A stretch of DNA of 64,000 nucleotides from JAIYDQ01 sp034408855 (GTDB lineage: Bacteria; Planctomycetota; Planctomycetia; Pirellulales; Pirellulaceae): contig JAWXCK010000074.1 in assembly GCA_034408855.1 (NCBI GenBank), positions 141,795 to 205,794 of the forward strand, in the 5' to 3' direction. Both the position numbers and the translations under genes were made by a program. The notes below the pieces were generated by a model. It had not been told where the DNA came from, made no database searches, and was given only the letters and a program-made list of their open reading frames with translations. How positions within the stretch are numbered: the stretch's first letter is position 1; each line of letters opens with the position of its first letter. Below are positions 52,697-62,092 of the stretch, piece after piece.

Positions 52697-53641
52697 ATGG
52701 CACGTAAAATCATCATCGATTGTGATCCAGGAATTGATGATGCCGTCGCGCTTACGCTGGCACTGTTCGATCCACGGCTGGAAATTGTCGCAATCACCGC
52801 CTGTTCTGGAACCGTTGACGCAATCAGGAGCACCCAGAATTTGCAGGCAATTGTCGAGCGGCTTGATCCGCCAAGGCATCCTCGATTGGGTGCCGCGACG
52901 GATCCGGAGAATGCACCGGTCATCGGACGATGCTACCTGCATGGTGAAGACGGATTGGGGAACATCAACATGACTCCCGTCGGCAGGCAACATGTGATGC
53001 CGAGCGAAAAACTTATTGCCGATCGTTTGAAAGCCGAACCTGGACAGATTTCGATCCTGTGCTTAGGACCACTGACCGGAGTTTCGCTAGCGTTTCGGCG
53101 TGATCCAAGTTTGATCGATATGGTGGATCGATTGATTATTGTCGGCGGAACATGTGACGGAATTGGCGACGTGACGCCGGCCACAGAATTCAACATGCAT
53201 TTTGATCCGAGCAGTGCCTCGAACATTTTTCGTTCCGCAACCACGAAAACGATGATTCCGCTCGAAGTTTCCAATCAAGTTAGCTTTGGCTTGGATCTTA
53301 TCGAGCAGTTGCCACCTCGTCATTCAAGAGCCGGAGCTTTGCTGCATGCGATCCTTCCTCACTATTTTTGGACGCTTCGGCAAGAGTGCGCTCAAGAAAT
53401 GATCAGCCTTCAAGCGGTAGTTGGTGTGCTCGCCTTGGTCGAGCCCACGCTGTTCACCACTCAAGAAGCGACCATCGAAATCGAAGAACTCGGTGTCTTG
53501 ACTCGAGGCGCAACGATCATCGATCGTCGACCGTATGCTCGGCAAAGAAAGAATATCGAACTGGTCACCGCCGTCGATGTTGAGGAGGCCAGACAATCCG
53601 TCATTCGTGGCTTGCGCTTCGCCGGTCAAGAAAGCGAATAG
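52697..53641 (+). CDS. Inosine-uridine-preferring-type nucleoside hydrolase
   Basis: Nucleoside N-ribohydrolase family protein of 314 residues, which splits nucleosides into base and ribose. The calcium-binding signature is IIIDCDPGIDDAVALTLAL (D8, D10, D14, D15). Other conserved parts are ILCLGPLTGVSLAFRRDP, LIIVGGTCDGIGDVTPATEF, NMHFDPSSAS and MIPLEVSNQ. ATG 52697 follows a weak GAG site. Substrate choice cannot be told. It has no operon partner apart from the small unknown gene 49 bases downstream, and a 217-base divergent promoter region separates it from the FeS gene. Confidence 0.92.
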   Translation: MARKIIIDCDPGIDDAVALTLALFDPRLEIVAITACSGTVDAIRSTQNLQAIVERLDPPRHPRLGAATDPENAPVIGRCYLHGEDGLGNINMTPVGRQHVMPSEKLIADRLKAEPGQISILCLGPLTGVSLAFRRDPSLIDMVDRLIIVGGTCDGIGDVTPATEFNMHFDPSSASNIFRSATTKTMIPLEVSNQVSFGLDLIEQLPPRHSRAGALLHAILPHYFWTLRQECAQEMISLQAVVGVLALVEPTLFTTQEATIEIEELGVLTRGATIIDRRPYARQRKNIELVTAVDVEEARQSVIRGLRFAGQESE

Positions 53642-53690
53642 TTTTTCCATCGCCTGCGGCCAAAGTATCGCTATCAATCGGACGATACTT

Positions 53691-54074
53691 ATGGAAACGC
53701 TTTTGCGGTCAACTCGCATCGCTGGTATGGAAAATTTCTCAATGAGCCGACGTTGGATTCGAATCGATTCCGCCCACCAATCTTTCGATTGTTCAGCAAA
53801 CGAGTTTGACCGACTTCTTAGCGAAGCCCAATCGAATGTCGATTTGCCGTGTCAATTGAAACGCGAAGTCTACAATCCCTCCGATGTTCCATCGATGGAC
53901 GATTGTCGACTGATCGAAGCGATCAACGCTGAACTAGCTGAATTGACGAATTTACAGCGGCGGGATCGGCTGAGCGAACAAGAAAGCAGTCGGCATCAAC
54001 GAGCGCAAGAGCACGCGATTCACGGGAAAATGCTGGCCGACCTTCATGCCGCGTCCCTACGTCAAAGCTCATAG
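53691..54074 (+). CDS. Small protein of unknown function
   Basis: 127-residue frame from ATG 53691 (starts at 53727 or 53742 also possible). It reads SRRWIRIDSAHQSFDCSAN, EFDRLLSEAQSNVDLPCQL, CRLIEAINAELAELTNLQRRD and RHQRAQEHAIHGKMLADLH. The middle and end are helical and charged, with coiled-coil character. No signal peptide or known domain. It follows the nucleoside hydrolase by 49 bases. Whether it is real depends on conservation. Confidence 0.5.
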   Translation: METLLRSTRIAGMENFSMSRRWIRIDSAHQSFDCSANEFDRLLSEAQSNVDLPCQLKREVYNPSDVPSMDDCRLIEAINAELAELTNLQRRDRLSEQESSRHQRAQEHAIHGKMLADLHAASLRQSS

Positions 54075-54094
54075 TTCCACCTTTAAGCGGCCGC

Positions 54095-54110
54095 CCTGCT
54101 TAAAAGCAGG
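54095..54110. terminator. Hairpin CCTGCTT / AAGCAGG
   Basis: Perfect 7-base arms with an AA loop, 21 bases after the 54074 stop. No T-run follows, so it may be a repeat unit instead. The following 54111-54365 stretch shows no gene. Confidence 0.35.
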
Positions 54111-54365
54111 CAACCTTTCCATACGCCGGCTTAAGCCAGAACTACGAACATACCCCGTAATCTTCCGACCACCCCCATTCCTCTCATTAATCCCATCGCT
54201 CCCATTCTTCCCATCCAGAATTTAATTCACAAGCGGAAATATTTGTCCATTCTGCCATTCCAAAGTCGGATTGGTTGGAATTGGATGCGGCTGCCTGTCG
54301 ATACCGATGGATAAGGCCGATTAACTTGTCGCAAACAAAACAATTCCAATCCGGGTTTAGCTGGC

Positions 54366-55460
54366 ATGGTCCAACCAAAAATCGTGTGGCTCCAACGAAT
54401 AGCACTCTGCTTTGTGCTCCTCAAGCCTTCGTTAGCTGAACAGCCATCCTCCGATTCGGTTGAATCGAGTCGCTCGAACCACCAGGACGCGTCGTTGATT
54501 AGGCTCGATCCGCTCGATACCTTGTCTAAATATCCGCCGGTGGTTACGGCTCTAAGTTGCACCAAGGGTGGTAAGTGGTTAGTCGCCGCCGGTGACGACC
54601 ACGCCCTTCGTGTTGTGCAGCTCCAGGATGGCCAAACGCTTCAAACGCTCAAAGGACATTCGGATTGGGTGCAAGCCGTTGCAACGATCGAAGAAAGCCG
54701 ATTGGTCTTCTCGTGTAGCAATGACGGTACATTGCGGTCATGGTCCGAATCGAACGGATGGTCGTCCAAAATCGTTCATCAAAGCAACGTGGCGCTGATG
54801 GCCATAGCAATTGATTCGGCGAATGAAATCGTCGCCTGCGCAGGTTTCGGTCGCGAGATTTGGATCTATTCGATTCACGATGGAAAGTTACTCACGACGT
54901 TGAGGAGCGAATGCAGCGATCAACGAGCATTGGCTTTTTCAAGCGACGGTCGACAGCTTGCTGCCGGCGGTCGAGATGGAAGCGTACGTGTCTGGGATTG
55001 GAAAAGCGATCGCCAACCGCTCGAGCAACAGCTTCATCGCGATCGAATTCGATCGCTTGGTTTTTCCGATGAAGATTCTGCGATTCTATCCGTCGGTGAG
55101 GATCGGCACTTTATAAAATACCAGCCGAGCACTGGCAAAGTATTGCTCGATCGCAAAATAACCAGCGGACGTTTGCTGAGCATGGCGTCGATCAATGCCG
55201 AAATGATTGCGATTGCTGGAAGCGACAATACGATTCGCATAATCGAGATTGTCTCCGGAACAGAAATCAATCGACTCGTCGGACATGACGGATCCGTCGC
55301 AGTCATGGTTTGCTGCGGTGACCATCTTATATCGGGCAGTTTTGATACGACGATCCGAGTTTGGGATCTTTCGCAAGCAACGCATAAGAACCTAGGTAAA
55401 TATGAGCATCCTGTATCAGCGCGATTTCAGGACTCCGGTGTTGGTGAGTCGGTACGTTAG
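54366..55460 (+). CDS. Secreted WD40-repeat protein
   Basis: Exported beta-propeller protein of 364 residues. A signal peptide (IVWLQRIALCFVLLKPSLA) is followed by about seven WD40-type blades, with units such as LQTLKGHSDWVQAVAT, FSCSNDGTLRSWSES, LAAGGRDGSVRVWDWKSD, VGEDRHFIKYQPST and LISGSFDTTIRVWDLS. Repeats of this type mediate protein contacts. The gene ends 18 bases before the large surface protein, so the two are probably one operon and may act together on the cell surface (inference). Confidence 0.85.
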   Translation: MVQPKIVWLQRIALCFVLLKPSLAEQPSSDSVESSRSNHQDASLIRLDPLDTLSKYPPVVTALSCTKGGKWLVAAGDDHALRVVQLQDGQTLQTLKGHSDWVQAVATIEESRLVFSCSNDGTLRSWSESNGWSSKIVHQSNVALMAIAIDSANEIVACAGFGREIWIYSIHDGKLLTTLRSECSDQRALAFSSDGRQLAAGGRDGSVRVWDWKSDRQPLEQQLHRDRIRSLGFSDEDSAILSVGEDRHFIKYQPSTGKVLLDRKITSGRLLSMASINAEMIAIAGSDNTIRIIEIVSGTEINRLVGHDGSVAVMVCCGDHLISGSFDTTIRVWDLSQATHKNLGKYEHPVSARFQDSGVGESVR

Positions 55461-55478
55461 GACGCACGGAGGTGCCTA

Positions 55479-58400
55479 GTGACTTGGAAAAGTCCGTTCC
55501 CATACTGGAAAACACAACGTCGCAATCGTTCATTAGAAACGACGACTCCGCGCGCTCACGCAGCTCGTCGCGGCCCGATGCGTCATGCATCGTTTGAAAC
55601 GATGGAGCCGCGATTGATGTTCGATGCTGCGCCGATCTGGGTTGGCGGGGTCTACGTCGAAGCGGATCAAGGTAGCGATCAACACGGTGACACGTTCTAT
55701 ATTTCGTTCAAAGGCGGCGCTCAGAATACGCAACTTACTCGCATCGTTTTCAATACCGATCAGAATGCGGCGGGACTTAGCGTCGCCGATAATTTTTTTG
55801 ATACCGTCGAGGGGGGATTGGGGGCTGATCACGCATTTCCTTTTAAGATCGCGAATTTGATTGCACGAGACCCGAATGCAAAGGTCACGGCCAGCGTCAC
55901 CGACGGCTCGATGCAATTGATCCTAACGTTCGAGAATTTTTACGCCGGCGATCAACTCATCTTTTCGATCGATGTCGATGAAGTTCAACACTTTGATCCC
56001 GCCGAGAAAGACTTAACCGAGATCAATTTTGGTATCGACCCGATCACTTCCGGCGTCGAATTTCAAGGCAGCAAATTTCAAGCAAGTTTTACCGCGCCGC
56101 ACTATCAGAACATCGACGGACAATCGACCTTTCAAAATCGATACGATACCATTGTCGCGCCTTCGAATCTCATGTTGCCAGCCGACGACCATGACGGACT
56201 TCGCGACCGCACAGCCGGAACAGCCTTTTCGGTCGTTCAAATACCGAAACCGATCTCGATCGCTGGGACCGTCTTCGTCGACAACAACATCAACCTTCGA
56301 AAGGACAGTGGTGAAGTTGCGTTGCAAGGCGTGACGCTCGAACTATTTCGCAAGGCAGGGAACCAATACATCACCACCGGGCTTCGAACGACCACCGATG
56401 GACAAGGACAATATCGATTTGGATTGGAACTTAACCTCAAGCCAGGAACCTATCAAGTTCGCGAAACTCAGCCCAACGGCTACTTTAGCGTCGGTGCGAT
56501 TCCTGGACTCCTCGATAGTCGCGATCCAGTTGGTCAAGCTGTCTCTGACAACAAAGATATCCTGACCGAGATTCTGATTCCGCTCGGCGACCAACAGGTA
56601 ACGCAACTCGATTTTGCCGAAGCGTTACCGGCAAACATTCGCGGCTATGTTTATGAAGATCTCAACGATAACGGTCGACGTGAGACAGGCGAAACCGGAA
56701 TCGGCGGCGTCGATTTGCAGTTGATGGTTATCGATGCTATTTCTTCGGTATCCACGCAGACAATCCGATCGGCTTCCGACGGTTCGTATAGCTTCAACAA
56801 TTTGCCACCCGGTCGTTACAAAATCGTCGAACTGACGCAGCCCATCGGTTACTTCGACGGCCAAGACACACCGGGTACGGTGGGTGGAGTTACACGCGGT
56901 ACCGTGACGGTGAACGATGCAATCACCGAAATTCTTTTGAATGGGAACGAAGCGGGGATTGAATACAATTTTGGCGAACTACCACCGGCTTCGCTTTCAG
57001 GACACATCTTCGAAGACAAGAATGACGATGGCGTTCGACAGAATAGCGAGCCGCTCATTTCGAATGCGAACGTCGCGTTGTTTGACGTAGACGGCAAGCA
57101 AGTCGGCGAACTCAAAACCGATGTCAACGGATTCTACAAGTTCTCGTTCCTTCGCCCTGGCACCTATCGCTTGGTCGAGACAACGCCCGCCGGTTTTATC
57201 GACGGCAAAGATCGAGCTGGGACGATACTCGGCAAATCGGTTGGCATCGCGGATTCAGCTGCGGATATCATCTCGCAAATTGTATTGCCCTCGGGTCGCG
57301 ATGGGATCGATTATGACTTCGGTGAATTGAAACCTGGATCGATCGCCGGCCAAGTTATCGCTGACACCAACGGCAACTGCATTATCGACGCGCCAGGTGA
57401 TCGACCTCTTGCAGGCGTGACGATCGAGCTTTTAGATGCACAGCGATCCGTCATCCGGGTGACGACGACCGATAGTGACGGACGATATCACTTCGATGGT
57501 TTGCTTCCTGGACAATATTCTGTTCGCGAAACGCAACCCATTGGATTTTTACAAGGATCGGCTGAAACGGGTTCAGGTGGCGGCCGCGTCGAGAGTCCTG
57601 ACTTACTGACCGATATCGCCATCGGTTCAGGCATCGAGCTTATTGATTACGATTTTTGTGAGATACCACCCGCTCAGATCGCTGGCTACGTTTTCATCGA
57701 TGACAACGGCGATTGCGAAATTCAGCCGGGAGAACGCGGCTTGACGGGCGTGCGCGTCGATTTAATTGATCCGTCGGGAACGGTACTGCAAACGACGCGA
57801 ACCGCCGAAAATGGATCGTATAGCTTTATCGGCTTGCGACCCGGTGAATATGCCGTTCGCGAATTCCAGCCAGAAGGTTACTTTGATGGCGACCAAAAAG
57901 CTGGCACAGGTGGCGGTGACGTCTCCACGAACGACGAGATTAAGAAGATTCCATTGCAGGGCGGCCAGTCGCTGATCAACTATAACTTCTGCGAAGTCCT
58001 GCCCGCAGCAATCTCAGGGTACGTCTTCCAAGATGGACCAGTGCTCCTAACTCAAGACGGAAAAGCTCCTGACCGGTTGCGACCTTTCCGCGATGGTTCG
58101 CGTGATCCAAGCGACATTCCAATAGCCGGCGTTGTCATGGAGCTGCGAACGCTTACCGGACAACCCTTCAATAGCGATCGAGCGCTACCCGGTATTTATA
58201 GCGGCCCGACCATCACGGTAACCACCGATGAAAACGGCTATTTCGAATTCACAGGTCTTCGCGATGGTTCCTACCATATCTATCAGCGTCAGCCAACGGG
58301 TTACATCGATGGTCTTGATACGGCTGGTACATCTGGTGGCGCAGCCGTCAACCTAGAAGATATTATCGAAGATTTTTCAATCCAACAGATGCTTGATTCA

Positions 58401-59696
58401 TTGACCCAAGAGTCGTCGACGAATCCTCGCAACGATGCGATTCTTGTCGTATCGATTTCTGCTGGCGAGTTTTCTCAGGAAAACAATTTTAGCGAAATCA
58501 AAGTCCAAGCCGAACCGCAACCGGTACCGCCATTCGGTTCTCCTCCACCGTCGCCGAATCCACCACCCCAAAACGGATTCGCGCAGCCACCTTTCGACCG
58601 CATGTTAATCGGATTGCCGCCTGCACCGCAAGCCCCACCGTTGCTGATCGCTGGCGGAGCATCGGCGGAATACACTTGGCATCTCAGTATCATCAACGCC
58701 GGTACTCCGCGCGGCGCGATGTCTGGAAAGCAAGTAACTCGTTCGCGATTAGCGCAAGCGGCATCGGTTTTAAACGTCTCGACTTGGACGATCGACGAGA
58801 TGGACTCGTCGCAGTGGACGTTCGTGACGACCGAGCAAAACAAACTTCAACAGGTCCGCCGTCAGTCGTTCGATATCGACGGCGCCAAGACATTGGCCGG
58901 TGATTTCAACGGCGATGGTCAAGATGAGCTGGCGCTCTTTCTCGAAGGCGAATGGTTGATCGACATCAATGGAAACGGACGTTGGGATCGGAACGATATG
59001 TGGGCTAAGCTTGGCGACGTTGACGATCTTCCCGTCGTCGGTGACTGGGACGGCGATGGAAAGGATGACATCGGAGTCTTCGGTCCTGAATGGGAAGGGG
59101 ATGATCCGGCAATTGAACATGAACCCGGTTTGCCGGACCCCGAAAATCATCGTTTGGCCATGCCTAAGAACGTTCCGCCAGAGGCATCTGATTCGCCCGA
59201 ACGAGACCGTTTATTGCAGCGTTCGGCAACAGGACCGGCTCGCGCCGATGTCATCGATCACGTCTTCCGTCTCGGAGTAAAAGAAGACCAGCCGATTTCC
59301 GGCGACTTCAATGGCGATGGCATCAACAGTATCGGCCTATTCAGTAAAGGTCGATGGCGGCTCGATGTCAACGGCGACGGAAAATGGACTGAAGATATCG
59401 ACAAATCGTTCGAATTTGGCCAGGCTGGAGATATCGCCGTTGTCGGAGACTTCGACGGTGACGGGATCGACGAAGTCGCGGTGATTCGCGGCAATCGATT
59501 GATCATCGATAGCAATCGCAATGAAAAACTCGACGCTACCGATCGCGTTTTTGAACTTGAAGGGAGCGATGGCGAAATCGTTATCGGCGACTTCGATGGT
59601 GATGGCAAGGACGAACCGGCACTGATCCAGCACGCGAAAAACGTCACCAGCGGCGTTCAAGGTGCCGTCACGCGCGAAGCGAGAAAAGCTAGCTAA
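55479..59696 (+). CDS. Large surface protein with SdrD-type repeats and FG-GAP-like calcium repeats
   Basis: Extracellular protein of 1,405 residues. GTG 55479 is chosen because GGAGGTG lies just upstream. An LEPR-XLL-type motif (METMEPRLMFDAAP) is near the N-terminus. A domain like a cohesin or beta-sandwich (about 50-240) follows, then six SdrD B-like (Cna-B-like) domains, each with a G(Y/H/Q)V(Y/F)xD start and a YxFxxLxPGxYxVxE core (for example SYSFIGLRPGEYAVRE). A Pro-rich linker (PPFGSPPPSPNPPPQNG) leads to FG-GAP/VCBS-like units: GDFNGDGQDELALF, GDWDGDGKDDIGVF, GDFDGDGIDEVAVI and GDFDGDGKDEPALI. It probably stalks off the surface with a calcium-stiffened end. Confidence 0.88.
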   Translation: MTWKSPFPYWKTQRRNRSLETTTPRAHAARRGPMRHASFETMEPRLMFDAAPIWVGGVYVEADQGSDQHGDTFYISFKGGAQNTQLTRIVFNTDQNAAGLSVADNFFDTVEGGLGADHAFPFKIANLIARDPNAKVTASVTDGSMQLILTFENFYAGDQLIFSIDVDEVQHFDPAEKDLTEINFGIDPITSGVEFQGSKFQASFTAPHYQNIDGQSTFQNRYDTIVAPSNLMLPADDHDGLRDRTAGTAFSVVQIPKPISIAGTVFVDNNINLRKDSGEVALQGVTLELFRKAGNQYITTGLRTTTDGQGQYRFGLELNLKPGTYQVRETQPNGYFSVGAIPGLLDSRDPVGQAVSDNKDILTEILIPLGDQQVTQLDFAEALPANIRGYVYEDLNDNGRRETGETGIGGVDLQLMVIDAISSVSTQTIRSASDGSYSFNNLPPGRYKIVELTQPIGYFDGQDTPGTVGGVTRGTVTVNDAITEILLNGNEAGIEYNFGELPPASLSGHIFEDKNDDGVRQNSEPLISNANVALFDVDGKQVGELKTDVNGFYKFSFLRPGTYRLVETTPAGFIDGKDRAGTILGKSVGIADSAADIISQIVLPSGRDGIDYDFGELKPGSIAGQVIADTNGNCIIDAPGDRPLAGVTIELLDAQRSVIRVTTTDSDGRYHFDGLLPGQYSVRETQPIGFLQGSAETGSGGGRVESPDLLTDIAIGSGIELIDYDFCEIPPAQIAGYVFIDDNGDCEIQPGERGLTGVRVDLIDPSGTVLQTTRTAENGSYSFIGLRPGEYAVREFQPEGYFDGDQKAGTGGGDVSTNDEIKKIPLQGGQSLINYNFCEVLPAAISGYVFQDGPVLLTQDGKAPDRLRPFRDGSRDPSDIPIAGVVMELRTLTGQPFNSDRALPGIYSGPTITVTTDENGYFEFTGLRDGSYHIYQRQPTGYIDGLDTAGTSGGAAVNLEDIIEDFSIQQMLDSLTQESSTNPRNDAILVVSISAGEFSQENNFSEIKVQAEPQPVPPFGSPPPSPNPPPQNGFAQPPFDRMLIGLPPAPQAPPLLIAGGASAEYTWHLSIINAGTPRGAMSGKQVTRSRLAQAASVLNVSTWTIDEMDSSQWTFVTTEQNKLQQVRRQSFDIDGAKTLAGDFNGDGQDELALFLEGEWLIDINGNGRWDRNDMWAKLGDVDDLPVVGDWDGDGKDDIGVFGPEWEGDDPAIEHEPGLPDPENHRLAMPKNVPPEASDSPERDRLLQRSATGPARADVIDHVFRLGVKEDQPISGDFNGDGINSIGLFSKGRWRLDVNGDGKWTEDIDKSFEFGQAGDIAVVGDFDGDGIDEVAVIRGNRLIIDSNRNEKLDATDRVFELEGSDGEIVIGDFDGDGKDEPALIQHAKNVTSGVQGAVTREARKAS

Positions 59697-59726
59697 ATAA
59701 CCTTACATCTTAAGGCTCAACGGAAG

Positions 59727-59755
59727 TCGCCCCAATGCTGGACTGATGAAAATGT
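59727..59755. repeat. GCTGGACTGATGAAAATGT repeat, copy 2
   Basis: Matches 34601-34629 at about 25 of 29 positions. Confidence 0.6.
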
Positions 59756-59756
59756 G

Positions 59757-59782
59757 AGCGGCCCAACGCTAGCCGCTTTTTG
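59757..59782 (+). terminator. Probable intrinsic terminator of the surface-protein operon
   Basis: Arms AGCGGC and GCCGCT with a 9-base loop, directly followed by TTTTTGATTT. It lies about 60 bases past the 59696 stop. Confidence 0.5.
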
Positions 59783-59790
59783 ATTTAATT

Positions 59791-59854
59791 GTTTAACAGT
59801 CAGCCGAAGGCGTACTCTTGGCCTTTGAAGTACGCCTATGGCTGACTGTTAAAC
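59791..59854. repeat. Dispersed hairpin with TCTTGGCCTTT loop, copy B
   Basis: 25-base arms (GTTTAACAGTCAGCC... and ...GGCTGACTGTTAAAC) with two mismatches and the loop TCTTGGCCTTTGAA. The loop and stem match copy A at 10209-10267. Confidence 0.85.
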
Positions 59855-59944
59855 GAAATCCTTGCTGCTGGCGATTAAATCAACAAGCCGCTAGCCTCCG
59901 GTTCTTCTCTTCAACAATTCGAAAAATCCCAAATGCCTTCGGAA

Positions 59945-59969
59945 CCCGTGGCTAGCGCCAGCGGCTCAC
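59945..59969. repeat. CCCGTGGCTAGCGCCA-CGGCTCAC repeat, copy 2
   Basis: One difference in 25 bases from 41121-41145. Confidence 0.75.
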
Positions 59970-60069
59970 AAAGACGGAAAACGACGCAGCTTGACGCGAT
60001 AGGGTGACTATCTCTATTCTCTGACGGTTGTGCTGATTTCAGAATCTCTGCCGGAGCGCCGTCACGTTT

Positions 60070-60948
60070 GTGAGCGATCGTCGAACCACTCTTTTGATCC
60101 TTTTGAGCCTTGCTTCAATTGCAATCCTGCTTAGCTGCTCGGGTTGCGCACGTTGGTCCAATCTGGAAGATACGGTACAAAAATCGTCACATCACATTAA
60201 GACAATGTCGCTGGCCGAGGATATCATTCCGGTCGAGATTATCTTTCTGAGGATGGGAACCCAGCAGCTCCAGGAACTCCAAGCCGTTTGGCCTCGCATC
60301 AACGAACAAGCCTTCCCGCTCGAAATGCGAAAGCGGCTCGATCGCAATGGTATCCGGACCGCCATCGTCGATACGGTGGTTCCACTTCCGTTGCAAACGA
60401 TGATCGAGTCGGTCGAAAAGCGATTACAGGACGATCCGCTCGAACAGGCTGGCGTCGGTGCCGATGTTCGATCGCATTCGCGCTTGTTGCAATGCCGCAA
60501 TGGTCAACGCAAAGAAATAACGGTTCGACCAACCAAAACTGGAACCATGGTCATTCTTCACAACGAGGATGGCGCTGCAAAAGGTTCATGCTACGAAGAC
60601 CCGTTGTTGCTTCTCGATTTTCGCGTTTACCCAAAGGACGACGGTTCGGTAGCGGTGCACATTACTCCCGAGATCCAACATGGCCAACCAAAGCTAAAGA
60701 TCGTCGGACAGGAATTTGCTCTTCGTCGCGAAATGAAACGTGAATCTGCTACGTGGCCCGACTTGACTATCGAACAGTCGATGATTCCCGGTCAAATTAT
60801 GCTCGTTACGGCAAGCACACCGCCGCGCGGGCTTGGCGAGCATTATTTCTATACCGAAACGGCGACCGGCGAAGTCGAACAATTACTCTTCTTAGTCCGC
60901 ATCGGACCGAGCAAACTCGACTCGGCCTTCGTCAAATCCGCGCGTTAG
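60070..60948 (+). CDS. Lipoprotein of unknown function
   Basis: 292 residues from GTG 60070. A lipoprotein signal (LLILLSLASIAILLSCSGC) places a lipid-modified cysteine at the lipobox LSCSGC. The mature part has IPVEIIFLRMGTQQLQELQ, VWPRINEQAFPLEMRKRL, SRLLQCRNGQRKEIT, LDFRVYPKDDGSVAVHITPE and QSMIPGQIMLVTAS. The last segments resemble secretin-family or secretin-associated folds in style, but I do not recognise the family. It converges with the DapA-family gene, overlapping it by 4 bases. Confidence 0.72.
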   Translation: MSDRRTTLLILLSLASIAILLSCSGCARWSNLEDTVQKSSHHIKTMSLAEDIIPVEIIFLRMGTQQLQELQAVWPRINEQAFPLEMRKRLDRNGIRTAIVDTVVPLPLQTMIESVEKRLQDDPLEQAGVGADVRSHSRLLQCRNGQRKEITVRPTKTGTMVILHNEDGAAKGSCYEDPLLLLDFRVYPKDDGSVAVHITPEIQHGQPKLKIVGQEFALRREMKRESATWPDLTIEQSMIPGQIMLVTASTPPRGLGEHYFYTETATGEVEQLLFLVRIGPSKLDSAFVKSAR

Positions 60949-61973
60949 CTTGGCTGATCGATCGGCGTCGCGAGTTGCGAGAGGACTTCGCGGACGATGC
61001 GATCGATTACGGAATCGTCGGCGACTAATCGCGAGGCCGAAGCATGAGATTTTGTTCGAGCCGGTTCAAGATTGAAACTGGCCAGCAACGATTCGAGTTG
61101 CTTCTGAACTTTATCGGCAGCCGACCATTGCTGATCCGAAAGCGGTTGCCGCGACTTGCCTAAATTCCAACCACGAATAAGAGCTCCACGTCGAAAGCCT
61201 TCTGGAAATTCAGCGACGGAAATCATGGCGTCGAATAGCGGCAACAAGCGATATTGCAACTGCATCGCGTGGTCCCACTCCCCTGCCCTGGCCGCTTCGT
61301 AAATCGCTTTGGTCAACTCGGGTACTACACCACTGGTCGCGTTCGTTCCACCATTGCATCCGACCATCAACATCGGCACCAAAGCCGCGTCCCAACCCGT
61401 CATAAAAAAGAAGTCGCTTCGCTGCGGTCGAATCTCGGCAATCATTCGCATCATGTGAGGAAGATCGCCAGAACTGTCTTTGATTCCCACTACACGCGGA
61501 CATTCCATTGCCAAACGCTTCACTGTCTTGACGTCGATCGGCGAAGCAAAGAGAGGAATATTATAGAGCGTCACATCGACTTCGACGCGATCTGCAATCT
61601 CCTTGAAGTAAGCATAAACGCCTTCAGGAGCCAGTCGATAATAGTACGGAGCAACGATCGCAACCGCTCGGACGCCAAGTTGTCCGTAAGCATTGCAGGC
61701 TCGAATTGTTTCCTCAACGTTGGCTTCTGCCGCGCCAGCCAAGATAGGGACGCGACCTTTCGTTTGATCGACGACAATGTTGATAATCTGTCGCCGTTCT
61801 TCTGGCGTAAATCGGACAAATTCGCCCGTGCTTCCATTGGGATACAATCCGTCGACACCTCGCTCGATCAACCAATCTATGTAACCTCGGAGCGTCTCTT
61901 CGTCGATTCGGCCTTTGTCGTCGGTAGGGCTAATATTGGGCGTAAAGATCCCAGCAAGTGGTTTTCCAGGCAT
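60945..61973 (-). CDS. DapA/NAL-family aldolase
   Basis: Class I aldolase of the dihydrodipicolinate synthase/N-acetylneuraminate lyase superfamily, 342 residues. Signatures are LYPNGSTGEFVRFTPEERR, LAGAAEANVEETI, VTLYNIPLFASPID and VVGIKDSSGDLPHMMR, with the Schiff-base lysine in GIKDSSG. It acts in the cytoplasm on a pyruvate-type donor; substrate cannot be assigned. The last 50 residues extend beyond the core. No lysine-pathway gene is nearby, so dapA is not assigned. Confidence 0.88.
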   Translation of the reverse strand: MPGKPLAGIFTPNISPTDDKGRIDEETLRGYIDWLIERGVDGLYPNGSTGEFVRFTPEERRQIINIVVDQTKGRVPILAGAAEANVEETIRACNAYGQLGVRAVAIVAPYYYRLAPEGVYAYFKEIADRVEVDVTLYNIPLFASPIDVKTVKRLAMECPRVVGIKDSSGDLPHMMRMIAEIRPQRSDFFFMTGWDAALVPMLMVGCNGGTNATSGVVPELTKAIYEAARAGEWDHAMQLQYRLLPLFDAMISVAEFPEGFRRGALIRGWNLGKSRQPLSDQQWSAADKVQKQLESLLASFNLEPARTKSHASASRLVADDSVIDRIVREVLSQLATPIDQPS

Positions 61974-62092
61974 CGGCTTATTTCAAATAAGGTAAAGAAC
62001 ACACAGACGTCATCCCAATATGCCTTGGAATGCTCAGTATTACAAGCTGGATCTTCCTATTCAGTTCATCGCCAGTTACGCTGGAGTTCATA

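Larger units (their letters stand above)
59697..60069. other. Intergenic region with terminator and repeats
   Basis: 373 bases without a gene. It holds a repeat shared with 34601-34629, a terminator-like hairpin, a full hairpin repeat (59791-59854) and a CCCGTGGCTAGCGCCA repeat (59945-59969). Confidence 0.6.

Noticed and set aside
60945..61973. Assignment as dapA (lysine synthesis)
   Set aside because: The superfamily motifs are shared by many aldolases and no lysine-pathway gene is nearby.
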